Assembly (NCBI GenBank): GCA_014729145.1
Contig: WJKL01000012.1
Span: forward strand, 1-30,156
Reading direction: 5' to 3'
From: Candidatus Woesearchaeota archaeon
GTDB lineage: Archaea; Nanobdellota; Nanobdellia; Woesearchaeales; WJKL01
Length of the DNA stretch: 30,156 nucleotides
Under the pieces are notes generated by a model. The model had not been told where the DNA came from. It saw nothing but the letters and a program-made list of their open reading frames with translations, and ran no database searches. Positions 8,551 through 15,298 of this stretch are shown piece by piece (the stretch's first letter is position 1; each line of letters opens with the position of its first letter). The translations under genes and the position numbers were made by a program.

Positions 8551-8979
8551 ATGTATGAATTGGATACAAAAGATCATAAGATAATCAACATCTTAAAAGA
8601 AAATTCAAGGCTTTCTATACGTGACATTGCCAAAAAAACCCGGATAAGGCCTTCCACAGTCCATCTTCGTATAAAAAAACTCAAAAAAAACAATGTAATC
8701 GAGAAATTTACCTTAAAGCTCAACAACAAAGCAGTAAAAGAAGGCTTTATCGTTTTTATGTACTTAATTACTGATAAAAACCTTCCTGACTCTTTTTTCA
8801 AAAACACTCACATCAAGGAGGCATTTGGAGTTACAGGAGAATATGACATTCTTCTCAAGCTGAAATTCAAAGATATCTCTGAATTCAATGATTATATAAT
8901 CAACCTTCGTAAAAATGAAGCTGTCAAAAAAACAATCACCAATGTTGTTACAGCGAATATAAAGGAGGAACTGAACTAA
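8551..8979 (+). CDS. Lrp/AsnC family transcriptional regulator
   Basis: A 142-residue regulator of the feast/famine family. The N-terminal winged helix-turn-helix (about 3-55) reads LDTKDHKIINILKENSRLSI, then RDIAKKTRIRPSTVHLRIKKL. The C-terminal ligand-binding/oligomerisation domain (about 62-138) has the family pattern EAFGVTGEYDILLKLKFKDISEF. The TATA box is about 27 nt upstream of the ATG, so the mRNA is probably leaderless. Divergence from sahH and the inverted sites between them suggest that it controls itself and perhaps sahH; a sulfur amino acid or methylation-cycle ligand would be a guess. Confidence 0.93.
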   Translation: MYELDTKDHKIINILKENSRLSIRDIAKKTRIRPSTVHLRIKKLKKNNVIEKFTLKLNNKAVKEGFIVFMYLITDKNLPDSFFKNTHIKEAFGVTGEYDILLKLKFKDISEFNDYIINLRKNEAVKKTITNVVTANIKEELN

Positions 8980-9013
8980 AAAGAAAAAAGATAATATAAA
9001 AATTTCATATTTA

Positions 9014-9078
9014 AGGTCCCGGATATTTGAACCGCCCCCAAACGCGATTTTCTCCAAATATCTGGGACCTCCTTTTTT
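9014..9078 (+). ncRNA. 16-bp hairpin: small structured RNA or intrinsic-style terminator
   Basis: AGGTCCCGGATATTTG (9014-9029) pairs with CAAATATCTGGGACCT (9055-9070) around a 25-nt loop. All 16 positions pair in plus-strand RNA, with one G-U at 9021/9063; in minus-strand RNA that pair would be a C-A mismatch, which favours the plus strand. TTTTTT follows at 9073-9078. The stretch is much richer in G+C than its surroundings, as structured RNAs in AT-rich genomes tend to be. A TATA-like ATATAAAAA lies about 20 nt upstream. It could be an independent small RNA or the end of the Lrp mRNA. Confidence 0.5.
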
Positions 9079-9123
9079 CACAAAAATTTTAAATCACAAA
9101 AAAAATCAATAAAAGAACAAAAA

Positions 9124-9648
9124 ATGCCTTTAGCAGTCACACATGTTTTACTAACAATAATTGTAGTTGATCTATATAGAGACTATATCACCAAACACAA
9201 AAAGCTCTTCACTTTGCATACTTTATTTATTGCTGGCTTTGCAGGTCTTCTTCCGGATATAGACATTGTCATAAAGATGCTTGCAGAATTCTTTAGCTGG
9301 AATGTTCCTATATTATTACAGCATGGAGGTATCTCTCACACTTTAATATTTTCATTGATCTTCTTGATCTCAGGATTGATACTCTGGAAACAGAAAAAGC
9401 ATAAGCCCGCAGTTATCTTCTTCGTAATTTCTTTTGGAATATTCTTCCATATATTTCTTGATTGGCTTTTAGGAGGAGGAGCACATTCTGGTATAATGTT
9501 TTTCTGGCCAGTATCCACAGCTTCATTCAAGATACATTTACTGAACAAAGTAGGATTAAACAATTTACCTGTTGCTTTGGATGCATTGGTACTTCTAGGC
9601 TGGCTTTGGCATGAAGAAAGAAAACACAAAATCTCAGATTTTATCTAG
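9124..9648 (+). CDS. YdjM-family membrane-bound predicted metal-dependent hydrolase
   Basis: A 174-residue integral membrane protein of the YdjM/LexA-regulated hydrolase family (PF04307). Conserved potential metal ligands are THVLL at 6-10, LLPDIDIV near 44-51, HGGISHT near 66-72 and FHIFLDWLLGGGAHSG near 112-127. At least four hydrophobic helices separate them, and FFWPVS follows the last motif, as is usual in the family. The enzymatic role is predicted only; no substrate is known to me. A TATA-like ATTTTAAAT lies about 30 nt upstream. The stop overlaps the convergent acidic-protein gene by 4 bp. Confidence 0.85.
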   Translation: MPLAVTHVLLTIIVVDLYRDYITKHKKLFTLHTLFIAGFAGLLPDIDIVIKMLAEFFSWNVPILLQHGGISHTLIFSLIFLISGLILWKQKKHKPAVIFFVISFGIFFHIFLDWLLGGGAHSGIMFFWPVSTASFKIHLLNKVGLNNLPVALDALVLLGWLWHEERKHKISDFI

Positions 9649-10268
9649 TCTTTTCTTTTGTTTCTTTTATACCATCCTAAAGAAAATATCTCCAGCATCT
9701 TTCTTCTTACTGGATTCAGATATTTCATAAACCCTCCTGGAACCATCTTGCCGCTTTCAAGGGTTTTTACCATCAGTTTTTCATAGTCTCCATCAAATCC
9801 CTCTCCAGGTTCATATACATCATCTATCCTTATATCTTCTTCCCTTTCTGAAGAATATAATGTTGCTTCCTCTGCTTTTAATGGGGATTGGTTTGCAGGA
9901 TATTCTATGCCGGGATTTTCTTTGACACTTTCAAGATTATAATATGAGATCCCGTCTTTTCCTCCTGAATCATATCCTTTTTCTGGTCTTTCATAGTTTT
10001 CAATCAGGTCTTCTGCAAAATCCTCTCCCTGCAATACATCTTCTTCAGAATCTTCATCATCTTTTTCTTCTTCAGAATCTTCATCATCTGTATCATCATC
10101 TTCTTCAATATGTTCTTTGATGTCCTGCTCAACTTCAGGATGTATGATCCCTTCCTCTTCAGCATCTGAAGGATTTTCTACAACAATCTCTTTGAGGTCG
10201 GCCTTCTTGTCTTTTGTTTTTGTCTTTTTCTTCTTGATCTTTTTACTGAATTTTACCAAGATCAACAC
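9645..10268 (-). CDS. Highly acidic protein with basic ends, unknown function
   Basis: I do not recognise this 207-residue protein. It has a lysine-rich N-terminus (KKIKKKKTKTKDKK), then a low-complexity Asp/Glu tract at about residues 45-90, a central polar part, and a C-terminal segment, MKYLNPVRRKMLEIFSLGW, followed by basic residues that could form an amphipathic helix. The acidic tract contains a 27-bp in-frame DNA repeat (10041-10062 and 10068-10089). The GTG at 10268 overlaps the pfkB end by 26 bp. A TTG at 10259, six nt after AAGGTG, is the better-spaced alternative start and gives 204 residues. It is probably disordered and coexpressed with the upstream kinase. Confidence 0.7.
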   Translation of the reverse strand: MLILVKFSKKIKKKKTKTKDKKADLKEIVVENPSDAEEEGIIHPEVEQDIKEHIEEDDDTDDEDSEEEKDDEDSEEDVLQGEDFAEDLIENYERPEKGYDSGGKDGISYYNLESVKENPGIEYPANQSPLKAEEATLYSSEREEDIRIDDVYEPGEGFDGDYEKLMVKTLESGKMVPGGFMKYLNPVRRKMLEIFSLGWYKRNKRKD

Positions 10269-11223
10269 CTTGATTTAATCTGGCTTCTTCCTGCCCTACG
10301 ACCAAAGAAGCAGCATAACTTCCGGTTTTTCCAGATTTTTCCATATCCCATTTGTTTGCGATTCCGTATAGGATCCCTGCAGCAAATATGTCTCCAGCTC
10401 CGTTTGTATTGATAACCTTTGTCTTGTATGCAGGTATCCTGTATATCATATCTTCAGACTTGATTATACTTCCTCTTCCCCCTAATTTTACAACAGCTAT
10501 TTTGCACATATCATATATCTCATGCAGCGCATCCTCTTCTTTCTTCCCTGTAAAAGCCCCTGCCTCATTTTCATTAACAAAAATTATATCTGCATATTTT
10601 TGGACCAGTTCTCTCAGGTCTTTAAGATTTCTTTTGATCAAAGCAGAATCACTTAAATCAATAGATATCATCACATTGCTGTTTTTTGCAATCTCCATAG
10701 CATGCAAAGAAGTTTTCTTCAATTCTGGATCTTCCAGCTGATACCCTTCAAAATGGATTATCTTGCTTGCTTTGATCTCATCTTCAAAAATATCATCTTT
10801 TCTGAAATGAAGAGAAGCTCCCAGATGGGTTGCAAAAGTTCTTTCACCATCAGGAGTGATAAATGCAAGCGTATGTCCTGTTTTTTCCTTGTTTTTTTTG
10901 CCTAATCTGCTATGCACTCCGCTGTCTTTTGTCATCTGCTCATACATATCTCCATGTTTGTCATCTCCTATCTTTCCAAGAAAAGCAGCATTTCCCCCCA
11001 GCACGCTTACGCCTGCAAGTGTGTTTGCTGCACTTCCTCCTGGAGCTGTTGTAACTTCATGATTCTCCAGTCTTTTCAATATCTCTCTGCTTTTTTCAGG
11101 ATCAATAAGATGCATCTCTCCTTTTTTAAGGTTCATCTCAGCCAGCATATTATCATCTACCTTGACTATAAAATCCATCAGCGGACTTCCGATCCCAATC
11201 ACATCATATTTTTTGTTCTGCAT
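10243..11223 (-). CDS. PfkB-family kinase, adenosine-kinase-like
   Basis: A 326-residue ribokinase-fold sugar/nucleoside kinase. The substrate-side motifs are GIGSPLMDFIVKVDD near the start and APGGSAANTLAGVSVLGG near 60-77, followed by GKIGDDKHGDMY. The C-terminal signature VINTNGAGDIFAAGILYG carries the catalytic Asp and the anion hole. PDGERTFATHLGAS in the middle is typical of the adenosine-kinase branch, but sugar substrates cannot be excluded. I took ATG 11223, two nt after the PLD-lipoprotein stop, since the conserved block starts there. With SahH nearby, conversion of adenosine to AMP would complete SAH recycling (inference). Confidence 0.9.
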   Translation of the reverse strand: MQNKKYDVIGIGSPLMDFIVKVDDNMLAEMNLKKGEMHLIDPEKSREILKRLENHEVTTAPGGSAANTLAGVSVLGGNAAFLGKIGDDKHGDMYEQMTKDSGVHSRLGKKNKEKTGHTLAFITPDGERTFATHLGASLHFRKDDIFEDEIKASKIIHFEGYQLEDPELKKTSLHAMEIAKNSNVMISIDLSDSALIKRNLKDLRELVQKYADIIFVNENEAGAFTGKKEEDALHEIYDMCKIAVVKLGGRGSIIKSEDMIYRIPAYKTKVINTNGAGDIFAAGILYGIANKWDMEKSGKTGSYAASLVVGQEEARLNQGVDLGKIQ

Positions 11224-11225
11224 TT

Positions 11226-12245
11226 TTATTCTGTTTCTGAATAATTTTCCCATATATTTTTAAATTCTTCCAAATATATTTCTGCGGTTTCTTTGTTTTT
11301 TATTATGAGTATATTCTCGTCATTTCTTGTATCAGCATTTTTGCTTGGGTTAAAACTCCCTGTAATGACTGTCTTATTGTCTATAATAAAAACCTTGTGG
11401 TGCATAGCTCCGCCGTTTGAATCCTTCCTTACTTCTGCTCCCTGGTATTCTAATAATTTATATCTTGAATACTCGCTTCCTGCTCCCCTTTTCTCAAAAA
11501 CACCTTTGACTTCAACATCATTAAATATTCTCATAACCATCTCATTTGCGATTCCAGTATGCGTAAAGCTGAACAGCATAAAATATATGCTTTCTTCTGC
11601 TTCTCCCAAGGCTCTTTCTATTTTCTCTCCACAGGAGTCTTCAGGGCAGAAATAATTTTCAACTTTTGTTTTGTTGATATACACTACAGGCATCCTTGTT
11701 CTATCCCCCTTTCCAAATTCCCCTTCCCACATCTCATCAAATTCATCTTCATAATTCTCAGCCAGCCTTTTTGATTTCAATATGATCAAATTGTTGTTGT
11801 TTCTTTCCGCACCATTTACAGTGGGGTTCATACTGCCTGTTATTATCCTTTTATTATCCACTATGCAGAACTTATTGTGCATTATCGAGCTTCTATTGTC
11901 TCCCAAAACAAAATCCAAACCCTCTACATATTCATAGTTGTCAGTATCTACTATCAGTTTAATATCGATCTTTTTGCTTTTCTCTTCTAATATACCAATA
12001 GCCCCTTCCAAATCAAGATCATATATTGCACAATGCAAAGATTCTTCTGCACTTAATAAAAATTCAGAAAAAGCTTTGCTGCAGTTGTCTCCAGGACAGA
12101 AATAAATATCTTCTATTTCTCCTTTGTCATGAACAACAAATTCAATATTCTGTTCAGCAACTTTCCCGCTCATCCCGCAGCCACTTACCAATATCAAGAT
12201 CAGTATTGGTGTTAACCTATTTAACAAATAAGACTTTTTAATCAT
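11226..12245 (-). CDS. Secreted phospholipase D-like lipoprotein (two HKD motifs)
   Basis: A 339-residue exported protein. A basic start and hydrophobic core (residues 1-20) end in the lipobox LVSGC, with Cys23 as the likely lipidated residue. Two PLD half-domains follow. Each opens with a YFCPxDxC segment (48-55 and 198-205) and contains an HxK...D motif: HNK/D at 123-130 with GSMNP, and HHK/D at 282-289 with GSFNP. The shared order, including the unusual cysteine pair, shows internal duplication. The substrate may be lipid or nucleic acid; it cannot be told from sequence. It leads an operon with the PfkB kinase and the acidic protein, and its upstream region carries the GTTAA palindromes. 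Confidence 0.9.
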   Translation of the reverse strand: MIKKSYLLNRLTPILILILVSGCGMSGKVAEQNIEFVVHDKGEIEDIYFCPGDNCSKAFSEFLLSAEESLHCAIYDLDLEGAIGILEEKSKKIDIKLIVDTDNYEYVEGLDFVLGDNRSSIMHNKFCIVDNKRIITGSMNPTVNGAERNNNNLIILKSKRLAENYEDEFDEMWEGEFGKGDRTRMPVVYINKTKVENYFCPEDSCGEKIERALGEAEESIYFMLFSFTHTGIANEMVMRIFNDVEVKGVFEKRGAGSEYSRYKLLEYQGAEVRKDSNGGAMHHKVFIIDNKTVITGSFNPSKNADTRNDENILIIKNKETAEIYLEEFKNIWENYSETE

Positions 12246-12397
12246 TTTTAAATCATGTTAGTCTATCTAACAAATAATTCATTTTAATTAGTTTATGTTA
12301 ATTTATTTAACTTGTTAACCTATTTAACAAAATAAATTTTTTTTGATTCAAAAACCTATAAAAAAACATTTAACTCCCATCTGTTAACTTATTTAAC
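12211..12397. repeat. Array of five GTTAA-N5-TTAAC palindromes
   Basis: Five 15-bp inverted repeats start at 12211 (GTTAACCTATTTAAC), 12257 (GTTAGTCTATCTAAC), 12297 (GTTAATTTATTTAAC), 12314 (GTTAACCTATTTAAC) and 12383 (GTTAACTTATTTAAC). Copies 1, 2 and 4 are followed by AAATAA or AAAATAA. Copy 2 has changed both arms together (GTTAG/CTAAC), keeping the symmetry. The start-to-start distances, 46, 40, 17 and 69 bp, are irregular. Copies 2-4 fill the gap upstream of the PLD gene; copy 1 lies in its signal-peptide codons and copy 5 in the last codons of the Ncs6-like gene. A protein-binding array or iterons are possible readings. Confidence 0.75.
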
Positions 12398-12924
12398 CCT
12401 TTAATGTTTCTTAACAGATTGTATTTTATATTTGGATGTTTCTTCTCTACTTTATCCAATAATCCTTGAACATCTTTATCTTTTTTATTTTCCTTGAAAT
12501 CTAATTTCTTAATTTCAGCAAACTTTTTGATCTCATCATCAGTAACAGCAATTAATAATTTCACATACTTTTCAGGCATTTTTTCATAACTTTCATCATT
12601 GAAAATGCCTTTCATAAACCTATTGTTCTCGTCATCCATAGTCCATTCAACAACTACTTTATTGATATTTTTCTCCTTGATAAATTTCTTGTCTTCTTTT
12701 CTTTTAAAGAATAATTTAACTGGCAGGTCTTTCAGGATGCTCTTCACAAGATATTTATTTACATCTCCAGTTACCAATATTCTGTCATCCTTGCTGAACA
12801 GTTTATTTACTCTGGCATGTTTCCTTATTCTTTTCTCTAACAACCTGCAAAAACAAGCTTTACAGACACTTCTGCCTTTCTGCTGTTTAATATCTCCATT
12901 TCCGCCGCATAAATAACATTTCAT
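12370..12924 (-). CDS. Degenerate Ncs6/CTU1 (TtuA)-like protein, PP-loop lost
   Basis: A 184-residue protein resembling the archaeal/eukaryotic tRNA 2-thiolation enzymes Ncs6/CTU1. The N-terminal zinc finger is intact: CYLCGG at 3-8 and CKAC near 21-24. The following KDDRILVTGDVNKYLV occupies the place of the PP-loop, normally SGGxDS, but lacks those residues. The later EKYVKLLIAVTDDEIKKFA and LDKVEKKHPNIKYNLLRNIKGL match the C-terminal helices of the family. The second zinc finger and all cysteines outside the first finger are missing, so a catalytic iron-sulfur centre is unlikely. It may be a non-catalytic partner, like eukaryotic Ncs2/CTU2. A TATA-like element near 12945-12957 implies a leaderless mRNA. 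Confidence 0.65.
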   Translation of the reverse strand: MKCYLCGGNGDIKQQKGRSVCKACFCRLLEKRIRKHARVNKLFSKDDRILVTGDVNKYLVKSILKDLPVKLFFKRKEDKKFIKEKNINKVVVEWTMDDENNRFMKGIFNDESYEKMPEKYVKLLIAVTDDEIKKFAEIKKLDFKENKKDKDVQGLLDKVEKKHPNIKYNLLRNIKGLNKLTDGS

Positions 12925-13004
12925 TAACCTTAAGAATTAAACATATTTTTTAAGTATTTGCCTTAAAAACCACAAAATTTATAAATAACTTATACTACTC
13001 TAAA

Positions 13005-13145
13005 GTAGAAATAGGTTTACTCTATTGCAGAGTGAACACGAATTGGGGGAGGTTCAAATCATTGTGCTTTTAAGCACAACTAAATATCACAATCTATCAC
13101 CTCTTTTTCCTGCGCAAACCAGCTTTTGTTGGTTTGCGTGGGTTT
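13005..13145 (+). ncRNA. Unidentified structured RNA gene with its own promoter
   Basis: A TATA box, TTTATAAATA (12978-12987), precedes a non-coding stretch rich in pairing. GTTTACTCT (13015-13023) pairs with AGAGTGAAC (13029-13037) over nine positions. TTGTGC (13062-13067) pairs with GCACAA (13074-13079). A closing hairpin, CGCAAACCA/TGGTTTGCG (13113-13121/13130-13138), is followed by GGGTTTTATTATT, terminator-like. GAGGT (13049-13053) can pair with ACCTC (13099-13103), enclosing the second hairpin. No convincing ORF is present and the flanking genes run the other way. It is not a tRNA, 5S, SRP or RNase P RNA that I can recognise. The exact ends are inferred. Confidence 0.6.
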
Positions 13146-13161
13146 TATTATTCTTAGAAAA

Positions 13162-14874
13162 TTATTTTTGTTTCTTTTTTCTTTTAATCAGAAATACCGC
13201 CATAACACCTATAACAATTCCGCCTAAAAAAAGCATAAGTCTTTCACCGTCTGTATCACCAATAGCCACAAATTTTTTCTTATGGTTAAAATAAATATCC
13301 AGGTTGCTTAACTCCAGGGCATATTCAGTATAAAGCAAAGCGCTGATCTTATTGTCTTCTTTCAGCTGGTTTGCATATTCATAGTAACTATATCCTAATA
13401 TTGGAAACATCCCTTTTTCCTGCTGTTCTGCCATGACATTTCTTACAATCTTCAGCTTGTTCTCAAGAACAGTTTCTATCTGGTTCTCTGCAACCCCCAC
13501 CACACTTAATACTACATCTGACTCTGCCTTTACTTTACTTGCCTTAAACAGGCAAAGTTCATAATCATCGTTCTTGAAATCTTCATAAGCATCCTCCAAT
13601 TCCTTTTTTGAGCCTTCAAGAGTATTAGGAAAATAAAGTTTAGCATAATTATACCTTTCCTCTGCTTCAGAAAGCTTGTTCATACAGGACTGCATCAAGC
13701 TTTTCCTTTCAAAATCAAATTCCCTCCCTTTTATATCAAAAAATACACTCCATGATTTTGCAGAGTATATCCTTTCGACAGCATATGCAAGATCAACTTC
13801 ATAATCCTCGCCTTCTCCATAAGATTCCTTTGCACTCTCCAGATAATTTGAAGCATCCTTAATTCTTTCTTTTACTATGATATATGTCTGCAGGTCGCTT
13901 ATAGTGTTTATAGGGACGCCATCAACAGCACTGTCTATATCTGAAATCTCTTTTTCAATCAGCACAAAATCATCATATCTGTTTAATCTAAGTAAAATCT
14001 CTCTGTATTTCAGATTTGCACCAAAACAAAAACTGGCCGCACTATAATATGCTTCTTTTTCATAAGCTTCTTCTCCTTTGGTGCTTAGATTATCTGCATT
14101 TTCTTTCTTTGCAGTAAAATCTTCTGCTAGACCTCTTTCTTCAAATCCAGCAAATTCTTTTTTTAATTTTTCAGTCCTGTTGCAAAGGTCTTTTGCCAAA
14201 AACCTCATTGTATTTTCATATTCTTTGTTGACTTCAAAATCTTTTGTATCTTCTTTAAATCTTCTTCCTGTAAAATAATACAAAGCATCAGTCAGATCAC
14301 CAGCCTCCACTACAGCAACATTATACTTTTTTGCATAGTCAGTCAGGTCCAATGTCAGGTTAATCTCCTTCAAAAATCTCTCACCTTTTGGTATAAGTAC
14401 TGTATTGATATTTGCTTCAGAAGCAGCTTCTATCTTTGCTTTTAATCCTCCGACCGGCCCGATAACCCCTCCTGAATTTATTGTTCCTGTGATGCTTACA
14501 TCCTCGTCAATTTCTACATCCTCTAAAACTGCAGCAGTCAGCACTGAGATAGCAGCCCCGGCTGAAGGCCCCCCTATGATAGGGGCATCAGCATTTATAG
14601 CATAAAAAAAATCATACCTGCTGCAGTCCCTGTCAAGATAATCACAAGCAATATCTTTGGCAAACCTTGTTGATATTTGAGTGTCAAATTTGGTAAGAGG
14701 AACGGTTTCGATAAATACTCTTCCAGTCCCGCTTTTTACTTCCAAAAAAAGATCTGCTACACTTCCTTCATTGTTTGCCTCTCTCACAGCAAGTAGTTTC
14801 ATGCTCCCTTCTCTGGCTGCAGCTAGGGGAATTACAAATAAAAATAAAACAAGCAAAACAGATGCTTTCTTCAT
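13162..14874 (-). CDS. Secreted/membrane-anchored Lon-like serine protease (S16, COG1750-type)
   Basis: A 570-residue exported protease without an ATPase domain. A signal peptide spans residues 1-20 (LLVLFLFVIPLAAA). The Lon proteolytic domain (about 25-200) has the catalytic Ser104 in IIGGPSAGAA and Lys145 in GPVGGLKAKIEAA, with TGTINSGGVIGPVGG preceding the Lys. A long helical region rich in Glu, Lys and Tyr follows (about 210-530). It ends with one transmembrane helix, LFLGGIVIGVMAVFLI, and a basic tail, so the body faces outside. Archaeal homologues with this layout are known; substrates are not. The plus-strand hairpin of the neighbouring RNA gene lies just past its stop. Confidence 0.92.
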   Translation of the reverse strand: MKKASVLLVLFLFVIPLAAAREGSMKLLAVREANNEGSVADLFLEVKSGTGRVFIETVPLTKFDTQISTRFAKDIACDYLDRDCSRYDFFYAINADAPIIGGPSAGAAISVLTAAVLEDVEIDEDVSITGTINSGGVIGPVGGLKAKIEAASEANINTVLIPKGERFLKEINLTLDLTDYAKKYNVAVVEAGDLTDALYYFTGRRFKEDTKDFEVNKEYENTMRFLAKDLCNRTEKLKKEFAGFEERGLAEDFTAKKENADNLSTKGEEAYEKEAYYSAASFCFGANLKYREILLRLNRYDDFVLIEKEISDIDSAVDGVPINTISDLQTYIIVKERIKDASNYLESAKESYGEGEDYEVDLAYAVERIYSAKSWSVFFDIKGREFDFERKSLMQSCMNKLSEAEERYNYAKLYFPNTLEGSKKELEDAYEDFKNDDYELCLFKASKVKAESDVVLSVVGVAENQIETVLENKLKIVRNVMAEQQEKGMFPILGYSYYEYANQLKEDNKISALLYTEYALELSNLDIYFNHKKKFVAIGDTDGERLMLFLGGIVIGVMAVFLIKRKKKQK

Positions 14875-14929
14875 ATCTTTAGAAATTTTTTTATACTATT
14901 AAAGTTTTGTGATTCGTGGTGATACTATA

Positions 14930-15259
14930 ATGGACAATATAACATTTGATGACTGGCAAAAAGTAGATATAAGGATCGGAACAATAAAAGAGGTAAAAGA
15001 GCATCCAGATGCAGACAAGCTTTTGATCTTAAAGATCGATGAAGGCAAAGATTCTCCTAGACAATTGGTTGCAGGATTAAAAGAGCATTATTCTGCAGAA
15101 GAATTAACAGGAAAAAAGATTGTTTTCCTTGCAAATCTTGAGCCAAAAGAACTAAGAGGCGAAATGTCTCACGGAATGATACTTGCAGCAGTTGACGGAG
15201 AACAGGTTGTCCTGTTGACAACAGACAAAGACATCCCAAACAACGCAAAAATTAGTTAA
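14930..15259 (+). CDS. tRNA-binding OB-fold protein (MetRS beta-subunit/CsaA type)
   Basis: A 109-residue stand-alone tRNA-binding domain, like the C-terminal part of methionyl-tRNA synthetase or archaeal MetRS beta. Signature blocks are DWQKVDIRIGTIKEVKEHPD, ADKLLILKIDEG, RQLVAGLKEHYS, GKKIVFLANLEPKELRG and SHGMILAA. It would assist a synthetase encoded elsewhere by holding tRNA (family knowledge). The ATG at 14930 follows GGTGAT by six nt and is preferred over an in-frame start at 14909. The last 97 bp before the final codons are repeated exactly at 16025-16121; the two copies then end differently (NAKIS here, NAKIQ there). Confidence 0.93.
   Translation: MDNITFDDWQKVDIRIGTIKEVKEHPDADKLLILKIDEGKDSPRQLVAGLKEHYSAEELTGKKIVFLANLEPKELRGEMSHGMILAAVDGEQVVLLTTDKDIPNNAKIS
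15153..15249 (+). repeat. 97-bp perfect direct repeat, copy 1
   Basis: This lies in the 3' part of the tRNA-binding gene and matches 16025-16121 base for base, offset 872 bp. Sequence identity stops abruptly on both sides of each copy. Confidence 0.95.
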
Positions 15260-15290
15260 TTTTTTTATTTTTTAATAAAAAAAAGAAATT
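15255..15290. terminator. Bidirectional T/A-tract terminator
   Basis: TTAATTTTTTTATTTTTT after the tRNA-binding gene and AAAAAAAAG just beyond it give T-runs on both strands between two convergent genes, suiting termination from both sides. Confidence 0.5.
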
Positions 15291-15298
15291 CTTAAATT

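Noticed and set aside
12211..12397. CRISPR array reading of the GTTAA repeats
   Set aside because: Units are only 15 bp, spacing is irregular (17-69 bp), and no cas genes are present.
13041..13070. tRNA T-arm look-alike (GGTTCAAATC) at 13051 and on the minus strand at 9.03 kb
   Set aside because: No 7-bp acceptor stem, anticodon arm or D-arm can be drawn around either site, so no tRNA is called.
12978..13145. Leader or riboswitch of the Ncs6-like gene
   Set aside because: That gene has its own TATA box at about 12945-12957 close to its ATG, and the RNA structures and T-rich tail favour the opposite strand.
13025..13294. 89-codon plus-strand ORF across the RNA gene and into the Lon-like gene
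   Set aside because: It runs antisense into a certain protease gene, has low-complexity hydrophobic content, and its first part is the structured RNA.
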